Source of the DNA: Streptomyces sp. SM10
GTDB lineage: Bacteria > Actinomycetota > Actinomycetes > Streptomycetales > Streptomycetaceae
Assembly: GCF_002910915.1 (NCBI RefSeq)
Contig: NZ_NEUF01000128.1
Coordinates: 1 to 50,979, forward strand
DNA: 50,979 bases
Direction: 5' to 3'
The number at the start of each line of letters is the position of its first letter. Within the stretch, counting starts at the first letter, position 1. The notes beneath the pieces were generated by a model. The model saw nothing but the letters and a program-made list of their open reading frames with translations. It was not told where the DNA came from and did no database searches. Shown in pieces: positions 1-8,621 of this stretch. The position numbers and the translations under genes were made by a program.

Positions 1-2
1 CC

Positions 3-1241
3 GCGGACCGGCTCTCGCCGGGCCTGGCCGAAGCCATGCGGCGCGACCTCGGCCTCGACGCCGGCGAGGCGAGGGCCCGCATAGCCGGCGAGTACCGGGC
101 GGCGGCCGTGGCGGCGGCGCTGGAGAAGTCGCTCGGCGCGGACTTCGCCAGCGCCCGGCTGAGCGGCCCCGCCGCCGTCCTCACCGTCGCCACCACCGAT
201 CGGGCCGACGTCGCCCGGATCACCGCCGCCGGGGCCCGCGCCGAGGTCGTCGGCCACAGCCTGGACCGCCTCGAAGCGGCCAAGGCGGCGCTGGACGAGG
301 TGGCACTGCGCAAGGCGCCGAAGGACGTGCCGTCCTGGTACGTGGACGTCCGCACCAACCGGCTGGTCGTCAACGCCACCCGTACGGAGGCGGCGGACGT
401 CTTCCTCGCCGCCTCGGGCGTCTCCGGTGACCTCGTGCGGATCGACCGCTCGGCCGAACAGCCCCGCGCCTACGCGGATCTGCGCGGCGGCGACGCGTAC
501 TACATGAACGGTTCGGGCCGCTGTTCCATCGGCTTCCCCGTCAGGCGCGGCACCCAGAACGGCTTCGTGACCGCCGGGCACTGCGGGACGCCCGGCGTCA
601 CCACCAGCGGGGTCAACCAGCAGGCGCAGGGGTCCTTCCAGGGCTCCACCTTCCCCGGCCGCGACTACGCCTGGGTCGCGGTCAACGCCAACTGGACCCC
701 GCGCGCCCTGGTGAACGGATACGGCAACGGCGATGTGACCGTGACCGGATCCACCCAGGCCGTGGCCGGCTCCTCGGTCTGCCGCTCCGGCTCCACCACG
801 GGCTGGCACTGCGGCACGATCCAGCAGCACGGCAGCAGCGTCACCTACCCGGAGGGCACCATCACCGGCGTGACGCGCACCAGTGTCTGTGCCGAACCCG
901 GTGACTCCGGCGGCTCGTTCATCTCCGGCAGCCAGGCGCAGGGCGTCACCTCCGGCGGCTCCGGGAACTGCTCCCAGGGCGGTACGACGTACTACCAGCC
1001 GGTGAACCCGGCCCTGGCCGCGTACGGGCTGACCCTCGTCACCAGCGGTACGCCGACCGATCCGCCCACCGATCCCACGGACCCGCCGACCGAGCCGGGC
1101 GGCACATGGGCGGCGGGCACGACGTACGCCACCGGCGCGGTGGTGACGTACGGCGGCGCGAGCTACCGCTGCCTTCAGGGACACCGGGCCCAGGCGGGGT
1201 GGCAGCCGCCGAACGTGCCCGCGCTCTGGCAGCGGATCTGA
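3..1241 (+). CDS. Secreted S1 serine protease (streptogrisin type) with C-terminal chitin-binding domain, 5' truncated
   Basis: The reading frame is open from the window edge, so the signal peptide and the start of the propeptide lie upstream. The first ~150 visible residues look like an alpha-lytic-protease propeptide. The mature chymotrypsin-fold domain follows, with its triad visible: His in GFVTAGHCG (codon 579-581), Asp in RDYAWVAV (663-665) and Ser in GDSGGS (906-908). Paired cysteines (GHCG, SVCRS, WHCG, SVCAEP, GNCSQ) fit the disulphides of this family. A Pro/Thr/Asp-rich linker then leads to a ~45-residue aromatic module (GTWAAGTTYATG... GWQPPNVPALW) of the CBM5/12 type, as in streptogrisin C. 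I infer an exported, self-processing endopeptidase anchored to chitin or a similar polysaccharide. The substrate is not known. Confidence 0.93.
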   Translation, partial: ADRLSPGLAEAMRRDLGLDAGEARARIAGEYRAAAVAAALEKSLGADFASARLSGPAAVLTVATTDRADVARITAAGARAEVVGHSLDRLEAAKAALDEVALRKAPKDVPSWYVDVRTNRLVVNATRTEAADVFLAASGVSGDLVRIDRSAEQPRAYADLRGGDAYYMNGSGRCSIGFPVRRGTQNGFVTAGHCGTPGVTTSGVNQQAQGSFQGSTFPGRDYAWVAVNANWTPRALVNGYGNGDVTVTGSTQAVAGSSVCRSGSTTGWHCGTIQQHGSSVTYPEGTITGVTRTSVCAEPGDSGGSFISGSQAQGVTSGGSGNCSQGGTTYYQPVNPALAAYGLTLVTSGTPTDPPTDPTDPPTEPGGTWAAGTTYATGAVVTYGGASYRCLQGHRAQAGWQPPNVPALWQRI

Positions 1242-1260
1242 CGGGCCGCCGCATCCTGTC

Positions 1261-1300
1261 TTCCCGCCCGGCCCCGTGGTGGCGGCTCCCCGGGCGGGAA
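1261..1300. terminator. Bidirectional hairpin terminator between convergent genes
   Basis: A perfect 11-bp inverted repeat (TTCCCGCCCGG at 1261-1271 and CCGGGCGGGAA at 1290-1300) encloses an 18-nt loop. It lies between the convergent protease and polymerase genes. There is no U tract, as is usual in Streptomyces. Confidence 0.7.
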
Positions 1301-1379
1301 GGCCCTTCCGGGCCGGGCGGGGAGACCCTTCCGGCCCGGGCACCCGCCGCCGTCCGGGCCGCCCACCGGTCCGGGCGGG

Positions 1380-3086
1380 TTACTTGGCGTCCGAGTAGCG
1401 CTCCACGACCGCCGTGCTGAACGGGAAGCGCACCGGCGTCTCCCCGAACGCGACCCGTCCGGCCAGCTCCCCGGCCTCACGGATCGCCTCGACCACCGCG
1501 GGGGCCTCCTCGGCCGGGCAGTGCACGATCACCTCGTCGTGCTGGAAGAAGACCAGCTCGGCCCGCATCCCGGCGGAGGCGAGCGTCCGCCGCAGCGCCG
1601 CCAGGAGCAGCAGGGCCCACTCCGCGGCACTGCCCTGGACGACGAAATTGCGGGTGAAGCGGCCCCGCGCGCGGGCGTTCGAAGAGGCGTAGCCCGGGGT
1701 GAAGCCGGAGGTGTCGGCGCTCTCCCCGGCCGTCGGCTCCTCGCTCTCCTGAGGGATGCCCGCCTCGCCGTCCTCGCCCGCCCCGGCGGCCGGCGGGCTC
1801 GTGCGGCCCAGCCAGGTGCGGACGAGCCGCCCCTCCTCGCCGGCCCTCGCCGCGTCGTCGACGTACTCCACGGCGCGGGGGAAGCGCCGTCGCAGCGCCG
1901 CCAGGTTCTTCAGGCCGTCGCCCGAGGTCTGCCCGTAGACCGCGCCCAGCAGCGCGAGCTTGGCGTGGTCGCGGTCGCCGTGGAACGCCCGGTCGGAGAG
2001 AGCCTTGTAGAGGTCGCCCTCGTGTCCGGCCACCTCCATCAGGCCGCGGTCGCGCGAGATCGCGGCCAGCACCCGCGGCTCCATCTGGTCGGCGTCCGCC
2101 ACGACCAGCCGCCAGCCCTCGTCGGCGACGACCGCCCGGCGGATCACCTTGGGGATCTGCAGGGCCCCGCCGCCGTTGGTCGTCCAGCGCCCGCTGACCG
2201 TGCCTCCCGGCTGGTACCCGGGGCGGAAGCGGCCCTCGCGCACCCAGTCCTGGAGCCAGCTCCAGCCGTGTGCCGTCCAGACGCGGTACAGCTTCTTGTA
2301 GCGGACGAGCGGTTCCACGGCCGGGTGGTCGAGCTCCTCCAGCTCCCAGCGCCGGGTCGATCTCACCTTGATCCCGGCCTGGGCGAACGCCTTCACGACA
2401 TCGGCCGGCAGGTCGGGGCGCACGCGTCTGCCGAAGGCCGCCGACACCTCTTCCGCGGCCTCGGCGAGCCGGCGGGGCTCGCCGCCGCCGGCGTAACGCT
2501 CGCCGAGCAGCTCGTCCAGCACCGCGCGGTGCACATCGGCCCGCCAGGGGAGTCCGGACCGGTTCATCTCGGCGGCCACCAGCATGCCCGCGGACTCCGC
2601 CGCCGTGAGCAGCCGCATCCTGCCGGGGTGCTCCGTCCCCTCGTGGCGGCGCAGCTGATCCGCGTAGACCTCCAGGAGCGCGCCGAACGGCAGGTCGGTG
2701 CCGGAGCGGGGCTCGAAGAGGGAGGACTGGTATCCCGGCTCGGCCGACCGCGGCGGCGGATCGGGGGGCACCGGGGCGTTGCGCAGCCGGGCCCAGGCCG
2801 CAGCCGCGGAACGGGGCTCCCCGAGCCGACCCTCGTGACCGAGGAGCAGCAGCTCGGCGCACTCGATGTCGTAGCACCGCTCGACCCGCACGCCCGCCGC
2901 GAGCAGCCGGGGATAGATCCCGGCGGTCGAACGCCAGACCCAGCGGACCACCTCGGGGCGGGAGCGGACGGACTCGACGAGGTCCGGCTCGGCCAGGACG
3001 GGGCCGTCGGGCAGGCCGTCGCGCGCCAGCGGCACGAGGAGTGCGCCGCCGTCCTCCGCGCCGGCGAGTGCCCAACGTTCGGTCAT
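1380..3086 (-). CDS. Family A DNA polymerase lacking the 5'-3' exonuclease domain (bifunctional 3'-5' exonuclease/polymerase family)
   Basis: 568 residues; the ATG at 3086 gives the usual MTERWALAG start, and the longer frame upstream is an artefact. The C-terminal half carries the family A motifs: motif A at ~329-338 as VVADADQMEPR (the classical form is DYSQIELR; the Asp, Gln, Glu and Arg are kept), motif B at ~371-385 (RDHAKLALLGAVYGQ, with the catalytic Lys and Tyr-Gly) and motif C QHDE at ~515-518. The N-terminal ~150 residues align only loosely with a 3'-5' exonuclease fold and I see no DxE Exo I motif, so proofreading may be absent. An acidic, low-complexity insert (~429-461) lies between motifs B and C. 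This is a second, non-PolA family A polymerase typical of actinobacteria, and its role is undefined. It is divergent from the oxidoreductase at 3219. Confidence 0.85.
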   Translation of the reverse strand: MTERWALAGAEDGGALLVPLARDGLPDGPVLAEPDLVESVRSRPEVVRWVWRSTAGIYPRLLAAGVRVERCYDIECAELLLLGHEGRLGEPRSAAAAWARLRNAPVPPDPPPRSAEPGYQSSLFEPRSGTDLPFGALLEVYADQLRRHEGTEHPGRMRLLTAAESAGMLVAAEMNRSGLPWRADVHRAVLDELLGERYAGGGEPRRLAEAAEEVSAAFGRRVRPDLPADVVKAFAQAGIKVRSTRRWELEELDHPAVEPLVRYKKLYRVWTAHGWSWLQDWVREGRFRPGYQPGGTVSGRWTTNGGGALQIPKVIRRAVVADEGWRLVVADADQMEPRVLAAISRDRGLMEVAGHEGDLYKALSDRAFHGDRDHAKLALLGAVYGQTSGDGLKNLAALRRRFPRAVEYVDDAARAGEEGRLVRTWLGRTSPPAAGAGEDGEAGIPQESEEPTAGESADTSGFTPGYASSNARARGRFTRNFVVQGSAAEWALLLLAALRRTLASAGMRAELVFFQHDEVIVHCPAEEAPAVVEAIREAGELAGRVAFGETPVRFPFSTAVVERYSDAK

Positions 3087-3218
3087 GGGCCGAGTCTTGC
3101 ATCCGGCACTGACAGCGGGCCCGGCTCGCCGGGCGGGCGCGCCCGTCCGGCGCGAGGATCGAGGTGCGGGGCGCGGCTGCGCGCGCCGGGAACACGGCAG
3201 GCGGCGGAGGAGACGGTG

Positions 3219-4148
3219 ATGGAAGCGATCGTGTACGAGGAGTTCGGCGGCCCCGAGGTCCTGCGCCAGGTCCGGGTCGAGGACGTCCACGCCGGCCCCG
3301 GTCAGATCCGGGTGGCGGTCAGGGCCGCCGGGGTCAATCCGGTCGATCACAAGATCCGCAACGGCTGGATGGAGGCGGCCTTTCCCACCCCGCTGCCCGC
3401 CACACCCGGAGTCGAGTTCGCCGGAGTCGTCGACGAGACGGGAGCGGGCGTCACGGAGTTCGCGGTGGGCGACGAGGTCCTCGGGCGGAGCGCCACCGGG
3501 GCGTACGCGGAGTACGTCCTGGCGGACGTGGGCGTGGTGGCCCGCAAACCGGAGGTCCTGGGGTGGGCGGAGGCGGCCGCGCTGCCCCTCGCGACGGCCA
3601 CCGCGGTCCGGGTGCTGGACGAACTGGAGGTCTCCGAGGGCGAGACCCTGCTGCTGCACGGTGCGTCCGGAGCCGTCGGTTCCGCCGCGGTCCAGCTGGC
3701 CGTGGCCCGGGGCGCCACCGTCGTCGGGACCGCTTCACCGGCCAACCACGACTACCTGCGGGTGCTGGGCGCGGTCCCGGTGGCCTACGGGGAGGGGCTG
3801 GTGAAGCGGGTGCGGGAGGCCGCGCCCCAGGGCGTGGACGCGGTGTTCGACGTCGTCGGCAAGGGGGCGCTCGCCGACTCGGTGGAGTTGCGCGGGGGCA
3901 CGGCGGACCGGATCGCCACCATCTCCGACCCGGACGCGGCGCACTTCGGCGTGGCCTTCTCCGCGGGCGGCGGGAACAGTCCCGACGAGGGCAGGCGGCT
4001 CGGAGGGTACGCGCAGGCGGCGTCGGTCGGCGGACTGCGTATCCCGGTCGAACGGACCTTCCCGCTCCGTGAGGCGGCGCGCGCCCAGGAGCTGAGCGAG
4101 GCCGGGCACGTGCGCGGCAAGCTGGTGCTGCTCCCCGGGGAGCACTGA
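3219..4148 (+). CDS. NADP-dependent quinone oxidoreductase / zinc-free alcohol dehydrogenase (MDR family)
   Basis: 309 residues. The ATG at 3219 follows a GGAGGAG ribosome site (about 3206-3212); longer versions of the frame are the antisense of the polymerase gene. The N-terminal GroES-like domain reads MEAIVYEEFGGPEVL and AAGVNPVDHKIRNG, typical of the quinone-reductase (QOR) branch of the medium-chain dehydrogenases. The Rossmann segment LLLHGASGAVGSAAVQLA (~145-162) binds NADP(H). No zinc-ligand cysteines are seen. It probably reduces quinones or enones in the cytoplasm; the real substrate cannot be told from sequence. It stands alone, divergent from the polymerase gene and 28 bp ahead of the DUF2786 gene. 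Confidence 0.85.
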   Translation: MEAIVYEEFGGPEVLRQVRVEDVHAGPGQIRVAVRAAGVNPVDHKIRNGWMEAAFPTPLPATPGVEFAGVVDETGAGVTEFAVGDEVLGRSATGAYAEYVLADVGVVARKPEVLGWAEAAALPLATATAVRVLDELEVSEGETLLLHGASGAVGSAAVQLAVARGATVVGTASPANHDYLRVLGAVPVAYGEGLVKRVREAAPQGVDAVFDVVGKGALADSVELRGGTADRIATISDPDAAHFGVAFSAGGGNSPDEGRRLGGYAQAASVGGLRIPVERTFPLREAARAQELSEAGHVRGKLVLLPGEH

Positions 4149-4176
4149 GCGGCGGGGCGCCGCCTACCCTGGCCGC

Positions 4177-5352
4177 ATGGAATCGGTGATCGACCGGGCG
4201 TGCGCCGCGGCCCTCTACTCGGACGGCGACGCGGGCCTGGACACCGGCGCCTCCCTGCTCGCCGCGGATCCGTCCGCCGACGAGGAGCTGCACCGCCGGG
4301 GCGAGGAGTTCGTCCGGCGGGCCTGGGCACGGGGCTGGCAGCCCGCCGACGTCGTCCGGGCCGTCCGGCGTGAGCTGGAGGAGCCGGGCGGCGCGCTGGT
4401 CTCGGCCCTGATCACGGCGGAGACGGCGGGGTACGGTCAGCTGCCCCCGCGCTGGGCCGACCAGCTCGCCGCGATGCCCGTCCCGGCGCCGCGCAACCGT
4501 CCCGACCGCTTCACCTACGCCTCCGCGCTCCTGGAGCTGTACCGGCTGCTGCTGAGGCTGCCGGTGATCGAGCCGGTCGGGCCGCAGCCCGGCACCTCCG
4601 CCGCGGGCGCACCGCACGGCCCGCCCGCGCACGGCGAGCCCCGCATGCTCACCCGCATCAGGGCGCTGCTCGCCAAGGCGGAGGCGACCGGTTTCCCCGA
4701 GGAGGCCGAGGCGCTGACGACCAAGGCGCAGGAGCTGATGGCCCGGCACAGCATCGACGAGGCGCTCCTCGCGGCCCGTACCCGGAGTGCCGGGACGCCG
4801 GGCGCCGTCCGGATCGGGGTCGACGCGCCGTACGAGAGCGCGAAGGCGGTCCTGCTCGACTCGGTCGCGTCGGCGAACCGTTGCCGGGCGGTGTGGAACA
4901 GCGACCTCGGCTTCACCACGGTCGTCGGCTTCGAGCCCGACCTGGAGGCCGTGGAGCTGCTCTTCACCTCTCTGCTGGTCCAGGGGACCTCCGCGATGAC
5001 CAAGGCGGAGGCCGGGCAGCGGGCGGGCGGGCGTAAGCGGACCAAGACCTTCCGGCAGTCCTTCCTGATGGCGTACGCCCAGCGGCTGGGCAGTCGTCTC
5101 ACGGCGGACACCGCGCGGGTCACCGCCGCGGCGGGATCCGAGGGCTCCGACAGCACCGACGGCGGATCCGGAGCGCTGCTGCCCGTCCTGGCCGCCCGGG
5201 ACGTCGCTGTGACCGACACCGCGGAGCGGATGTTCCCCCGGACCACCACGACGCGGTTGCGCGGGGCGACGGACGCCGAGGGCTGGAACCACGGAACGGC
5301 TGCGGCCGACCGGGCCAGGATGGGCGGAAGCGGGCCCGGAATCCGCCCATAG
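4177..5352 (+). CDS. DUF2786 domain-containing protein
   Basis: 391 residues, start ATG 4177. Residues ~157-198 (MLTRIRALLAKAEAT... ALTTKAQELMARHSID) are the DUF2786 helical hairpin. A second conserved segment (~205-350) includes a Lys/Arg-rich run (GGRKRTKTFRQSFLMAY) and a closing motif RMFPRTTTTRLRG. The first 150 residues are helical and unlike any domain I recognise. There is no signal peptide or membrane segment, so it is probably cytoplasmic. DUF2786 proteins have no established function, although related domains occur in phage and nucleic-acid-associated proteins. The gene lies 28 bp after the oxidoreductase and 55 bp before the FUSC gene on the same strand. Confidence 0.8.
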   Translation: MESVIDRACAAALYSDGDAGLDTGASLLAADPSADEELHRRGEEFVRRAWARGWQPADVVRAVRRELEEPGGALVSALITAETAGYGQLPPRWADQLAAMPVPAPRNRPDRFTYASALLELYRLLLRLPVIEPVGPQPGTSAAGAPHGPPAHGEPRMLTRIRALLAKAEATGFPEEAEALTTKAQELMARHSIDEALLAARTRSAGTPGAVRIGVDAPYESAKAVLLDSVASANRCRAVWNSDLGFTTVVGFEPDLEAVELLFTSLLVQGTSAMTKAEAGQRAGGRKRTKTFRQSFLMAYAQRLGSRLTADTARVTAAAGSEGSDSTDGGSGALLPVLAARDVAVTDTAERMFPRTTTTRLRGATDAEGWNHGTAAADRARMGGSGPGIRP

Positions 5353-5407
5353 ATCGGGTGGTGCGGCATAAGCCGGAGTTGCAGGGGAATCCGGCTAGGC
5401 TCGGTCC

Positions 5408-7489
5408 ATGAGCTGGCTCCGGGCGCTGAGGGAGACCGCCCGCTCGGGGCTGACGATCGAGCGGCGGCGTCTCGAACCGCTCATCGCGCTGCGCGGCGCC
5501 GCGGGGCTCGCCCTCGTGATCGGGGTGAGCCTGGCGTTCTTCGGGCCGGTGATCGCCGCCGGCTCCGCCTTCGGCGCGTTCCAGGCGGCCATCGCCACGT
5601 TCCAGCGCAGCTGGCGACCCCGGCCCGTGCTCGCCCTGGTCTCCGGAGCCAGCCTGGCCGTGTCGACGTTCGTCGGCTACGTCACCGCCTCGCACATCGT
5701 GGTGTTCCTCCCCCTCCTGGTCCTCTGGACGTTCGCCGCCGGGATGACCTGGGCGGCGGGACCGACGGGCGGCATCATCGCCGGATCCAACGTCGCGATC
5801 ATGCTGGTCACGATCACCCTGCCCACCTCGGTGGCGGACGCCGCCACACACGCCGGGATGATGGCGTTCGGCGGACTGGTGCAGGCGGCGCTGATCGTGC
5901 TGTTCCCGGTGCGCAGATGGGGGGCCCAGCGCGACGCGCTCGCCGACGCACTCGAGGGCGAGGCCGACTACGCCCGCAGACTCCGGCACGACCCGGTCGC
6001 GCCCTTCGACCCCGTACCGCTGATGACCGCGCGCAACGCCGCAGCCGTCACCCCGCGCCAGGCCCGGCGGCGCCCCGCCGACCTGCACGGAGCGCGCGGG
6101 GTCGCCGAACGGCTGCGGCCGGTCCTCGCCTCGCTGGCGGACCCCGCCCTGGGGGTTCCGGCCGAGGGCCCGGAGCGCTACTGGGCGCAGGAGATCCTCG
6201 GCGCCGCCGGGTCCCTGCTCGACTCCGCGGCCCGGGCGGTGCGTCACGGCGACCCCGTCCGCCTGGACGAGACGGCGCTCTCGGTGCTGAAGTCCCCCGA
6301 CACCGAGGTCATCCTCACCGGCCCGCCCAAGCGGGCCGCCGACCGGCTGGCCTCCCTGCTGGGTGACGTCATCGAGATCGCCGAGGGCACCGGTACGGAC
6401 GACAGGACGCCGGGGGAGCCGCTCGTCCCGCACCGCCGCCGGCCGACCCTGCTGCGGCTGATCCCCGTCGTCTACCGCTCCATGCGCCGCGAACTGCGGC
6501 GCGGGTCGATGATCCTGCGCCACGCGATCCGGGTGTCGGCGGTGTCCGGCGCGGGCTACCTCATGGGGGTGGCCCTGCCGTTCGGCCACGGCTACTGGGC
6601 GCCGATGACCGCAGTGATGGTGATGCGCCCCGAGTTCACCCAGACGTACTCACGCTCCGTGGCCCGCTTCATGGGCACGGTGATCGGTGTGGCCGTCGCC
6701 ACCGGGATCGTCCAGGCCGCCCATCCGGGCGTGGCGTTCTCCGCCCTGCTCGCCGTGGTGAGCGCGGGGGTGATGTACCTGCTGATGCGGACGGGATACG
6801 CGGTCAGCCAGATCGGTGCCTCGGCCTATGTGGTCTTCCTGCTCGGCATGGCCGGCGACGACTGGTCGCAGACCGTGCCCGAGCGGGTCGTCCTGACCCT
6901 CGTCGGGGGGCTCCTCGCGATGATCTCGTACGCGGTCTACCCGGCCTGGGAGACCCCGCGACTGCGCGATCGGCTGGCCGGCTGGGTGACCACGGACGGG
7001 CGTTACGCCGCCACGGTCCTCGACCGGTACGCCGATCCCGCGTCCAGGACCCTGGAGGACGTGCGCACCGCCCTGCTCACCACCCGGGAGGCCCGCGTCG
7101 CCTGGCAGGAGGCGCTGGACAGGGCCCAGTACGAGCCCGTCCGCCACCGCGGCATCTCCCGGACCTCCGCCGCGGACGCGCAGGACGCGCTCGCCCAGTT
7201 CGGCCGGGTCGCGATGCTGATGGAGGCCCACCTGCCCGCCGCGTCCGCCACTCCCGTCCCCGAGGCGGCCGAGCTGGCCGACGTGGTGCGCCGGGTCACC
7301 GAGGAGGGTGCGAAGGCGGTACGGGAGCGTCGCGTCCCGGACTGGGAGGAGTTCAGGCAGACGCTGGCGCGCAGGGACGCCGCCCCGGGTCCGCCGCCCG
7401 ACTCCTTCGTACGCAACGGAGCCACCCTGCTGCTCCGCGCCCTGGAGGACTTCTCGCGGGCGCTGGAGATCAGCAGCGGGCGGGCGTAG
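5408..7489 (+). CDS. FUSC-family inner membrane protein (putative aromatic compound exporter)
   Basis: 693 residues, start ATG 5408. An N-terminal hydrophobic block (~30-165, about six membrane helices such as GLALVIGVSLAFFGPVI) is followed by a soluble stretch (~170-350). A second hydrophobic block (~365-510) contains the FUSC signature region YLMGVALPFGHGYWAPMTAVMVMRP, and a cytoplasmic helical tail ends the protein. This two-module layout is that of fusaric-acid-resistance/YccS-type proteins. Export of aromatic acids is known for some members; the cargo here is unknown. No partner membrane-fusion protein is encoded nearby, as expected for a Gram-positive. Confidence 0.82.
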   Translation: MSWLRALRETARSGLTIERRRLEPLIALRGAAGLALVIGVSLAFFGPVIAAGSAFGAFQAAIATFQRSWRPRPVLALVSGASLAVSTFVGYVTASHIVVFLPLLVLWTFAAGMTWAAGPTGGIIAGSNVAIMLVTITLPTSVADAATHAGMMAFGGLVQAALIVLFPVRRWGAQRDALADALEGEADYARRLRHDPVAPFDPVPLMTARNAAAVTPRQARRRPADLHGARGVAERLRPVLASLADPALGVPAEGPERYWAQEILGAAGSLLDSAARAVRHGDPVRLDETALSVLKSPDTEVILTGPPKRAADRLASLLGDVIEIAEGTGTDDRTPGEPLVPHRRRPTLLRLIPVVYRSMRRELRRGSMILRHAIRVSAVSGAGYLMGVALPFGHGYWAPMTAVMVMRPEFTQTYSRSVARFMGTVIGVAVATGIVQAAHPGVAFSALLAVVSAGVMYLLMRTGYAVSQIGASAYVVFLLGMAGDDWSQTVPERVVLTLVGGLLAMISYAVYPAWETPRLRDRLAGWVTTDGRYAATVLDRYADPASRTLEDVRTALLTTREARVAWQEALDRAQYEPVRHRGISRTSAADAQDALAQFGRVAMLMEAHLPAASATPVPEAAELADVVRRVTEEGAKAVRERRVPDWEEFRQTLARRDAAPGPPPDSFVRNGATLLLRALEDFSRALEISSGRA

Positions 7490-7498
7490 GGAGCGGAG

Positions 7499-7984
7499 TC
7501 AGGCCGAGGGCGCCTCGGGCGGGCCGGTCGGCAGCTTGTCGGGATCGGTCCTGGCGAGGGTGTCCTCGGCCCCGGCGCCCCAGGAGACGACGAGCTTGTC
7601 GCCGTCGACGGACTCGACGGCCCCCTTCGTCCGGTCGGTGTTCCCGTCGAGGCACTTGAGGGTGAGCGTCACCTCGCCGGTGTCCTTCACCTCGCCCTGG
7701 CAGACGTGCTGGTCGGCGACGAGCGCCACCTTGCCGGAGGTGACCGACAGGACGACGGGCGAGCCGTCGGACGTGCTCGTCCAGGTGCCATCGAGGGCCG
7801 CGACGCCCGGACCCGGGGTTCCCGTGTCCTGGCCGTCGCCGGTGGGCGGCGCGCTCTGTCCCGTGCGCCGTCCGGCGGCCGGCGCGTCGTCCGGGGCGGG
7901 GCCGTCACCACTGCAGGCGGCCAGTACACACATGGCTGCGAGACCGGCTGCGGCGAGAGCGCCGGAGCGCGGAAGCCTGTCCAT
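7499..7984 (-). CDS. Secreted lipoprotein, function unknown
   Basis: 161 residues. I chose the ATG at 7984, which gives a clean lipoprotein signal peptide (MDRLPRSGALAAAGLAAMCVLAAC) with lipobox LAAC, preceded by AAGGGG about 11 nt upstream; the longer frame would bury the signal. After the lipidated Cys comes a Gly/Pro/Asp-rich linker (~25-60). A ~95-residue beta-rich domain follows, containing LDGTWTSTSDGSPVVLSVTSGKVALVADQHVCQGEV, with two further cysteines that could pair. It is anchored on the outer face of the membrane. I recognise no enzymatic motif. It is convergent with the FUSC gene (gap 9 bp) and divergent from the DUF397 gene. Confidence 0.78.
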   Translation of the reverse strand: MDRLPRSGALAAAGLAAMCVLAACSGDGPAPDDAPAAGRRTGQSAPPTGDGQDTGTPGPGVAALDGTWTSTSDGSPVVLSVTSGKVALVADQHVCQGEVKDTGEVTLTLKCLDGNTDRTKGAVESVDGDKLVVSWGAGAEDTLARTDPDKLPTGPPEAPSA

Positions 7985-8167
7985 ATGGAGTTCCCCTTGT
8001 GGATTCACGGCCGGAAGTCCGCGCCAAACTACCAGGACCGCACAGAACAACTCCGCGAAACGGGAGCCAAATTGGCGTGCCGTTCGTCTGTTCCTCATAG
8101 AGGTTGGGGGAAGGGTGGACGGACCGCCCGGGCGGATCAGGGGAAACTGTAATCGCGTGCGCACCCG

Positions 8168-8196
8168 GCGTGCACGTGCATCTGCTCATGCATTGG
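8168..8196 (+). promoter_or_regulatory. 29-bp promoter element upstream of the DUF397 gene (copy A)
   Basis: The element begins with 18 bases identical to the reverse complement of 9312-9329; over 29 bp the two copies match at 25 positions. It contains the palindrome TGCACGTGCA (8171-8180) and recurring TGCAT half-sites about 12 bp apart. A good -10 hexamer, TATGAT, lies at 8211-8216 with no good -35 box, so the element covers the -35 region. This suggests an activator site (inference). Confidence 0.55.
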
Positions 8197-8210
8197 CATA
8201 TGAACACAGC

Positions 8211-8216
8211 TATGAT
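8211..8216 (+). promoter_or_regulatory. Putative -10 box of the DUF397 gene
   Basis: TATGAT matches the consensus at five of six positions and is preceded by GC. The expected transcription start near 8222 leaves a leader of about 40 nt before the GTG at 8261. Confidence 0.45.
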
Positions 8217-8260
8217 CCGAGCTAGTTGACACTTGCACCTTGCAACTCGGGGAGCGTCCT

Positions 8261-8503
8261 GTGCACCACGTGTACAACGGCATGGCGGCCACAGAGCTTC
8301 GCGGGGTCGTCTGGCAGAAGAGCAGACACAGCAACTCCCAGGGATCATGCGTGGAGTTCGCGAAACTGCCCGGAGGGAATGTGGCGATGCGGAACTCGCG
8401 CCATCCCGACGGGCCCGCACTCGTCTATACGCCGGCCGAGATCGAGGCGTTGCTGCTGGGCGTCAAGGACGGGGAGTTCGACCACCTGGCCGCGGGCGCC
8501 TGA
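8261..8503 (+). CDS. DUF397 domain-containing small protein
   Basis: 80 residues. The GTG at 8261 is preceded by GGGGAG (8249-8254) at 6 nt, which decides the start over an in-frame TTG at 8240. The core LRGVVWQKSRHSNSQGSCVEFAKLPGGNVAMRNSRHPDGPALVYTP is the DUF397 domain, followed by a helix (AEIEALLLGVKDGEF). In Streptomyces, DUF397 proteins pair with XRE/DUF5753 regulators (for example Scr1/Scr2, from memory) and modulate them. Here the cognate regulator is 1 kb away at 9498, with an anti-sigma-like ATPase gene in between on the other strand. The shared promoter element (8168-8196 and 9301-9329) suggests that the three genes are one regulatory unit. Confidence 0.88.
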   Translation: MHHVYNGMAATELRGVVWQKSRHSNSQGSCVEFAKLPGGNVAMRNSRHPDGPALVYTPAEIEALLLGVKDGEFDHLAAGA

Positions 8504-8537
8504 CCGCGCGTCCGTCTGACCGCGTGTCCTGACCGCG
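8501..8537. repeat. Three short direct repeats TGACCGCG over the DUF397 stop codon
   Basis: TGACCGCG occurs at 8501-8508, 8517-8524 and 8530-8537; the first copy contains the TGA stop of the DUF397 gene. It is probably replication slippage in GC-rich DNA, and no function is claimed. Confidence 0.5.
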
Positions 8538-8621
8538 GGACCGCCCGCCCTGGGCACGCGTCCGCCCGGCCGGTCGCACACCGAAGGCGAGCTCCGTACC
8601 CGTCCGGTGCCGGGGGCGCGC

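Noticed and set aside
1521..4148. 875-codon plus-strand frame covering the polymerase gene
   Set aside because: The true gene starts at 3219 with a good ribosome site; the upstream part is antisense of the family A polymerase.
8226..8231. Perfect -35 hexamer TTGACA before the DUF397 gene
   Set aside because: A -10 box 17 bp downstream would fall on the ribosome site at 8249-8254, which has no -10 match.
8233..8532. Overlapping 97- and 99-codon frames at the DUF397 locus
   Set aside because: They are shifted frames of the DUF397 gene with Arg-rich composition and no homology.
8501..8537. TGACCGCG triplicate as a regulatory iteron
   Set aside because: Spacing is irregular (16 and 13 bp) and the first copy is inside the coding end; slippage is simpler.
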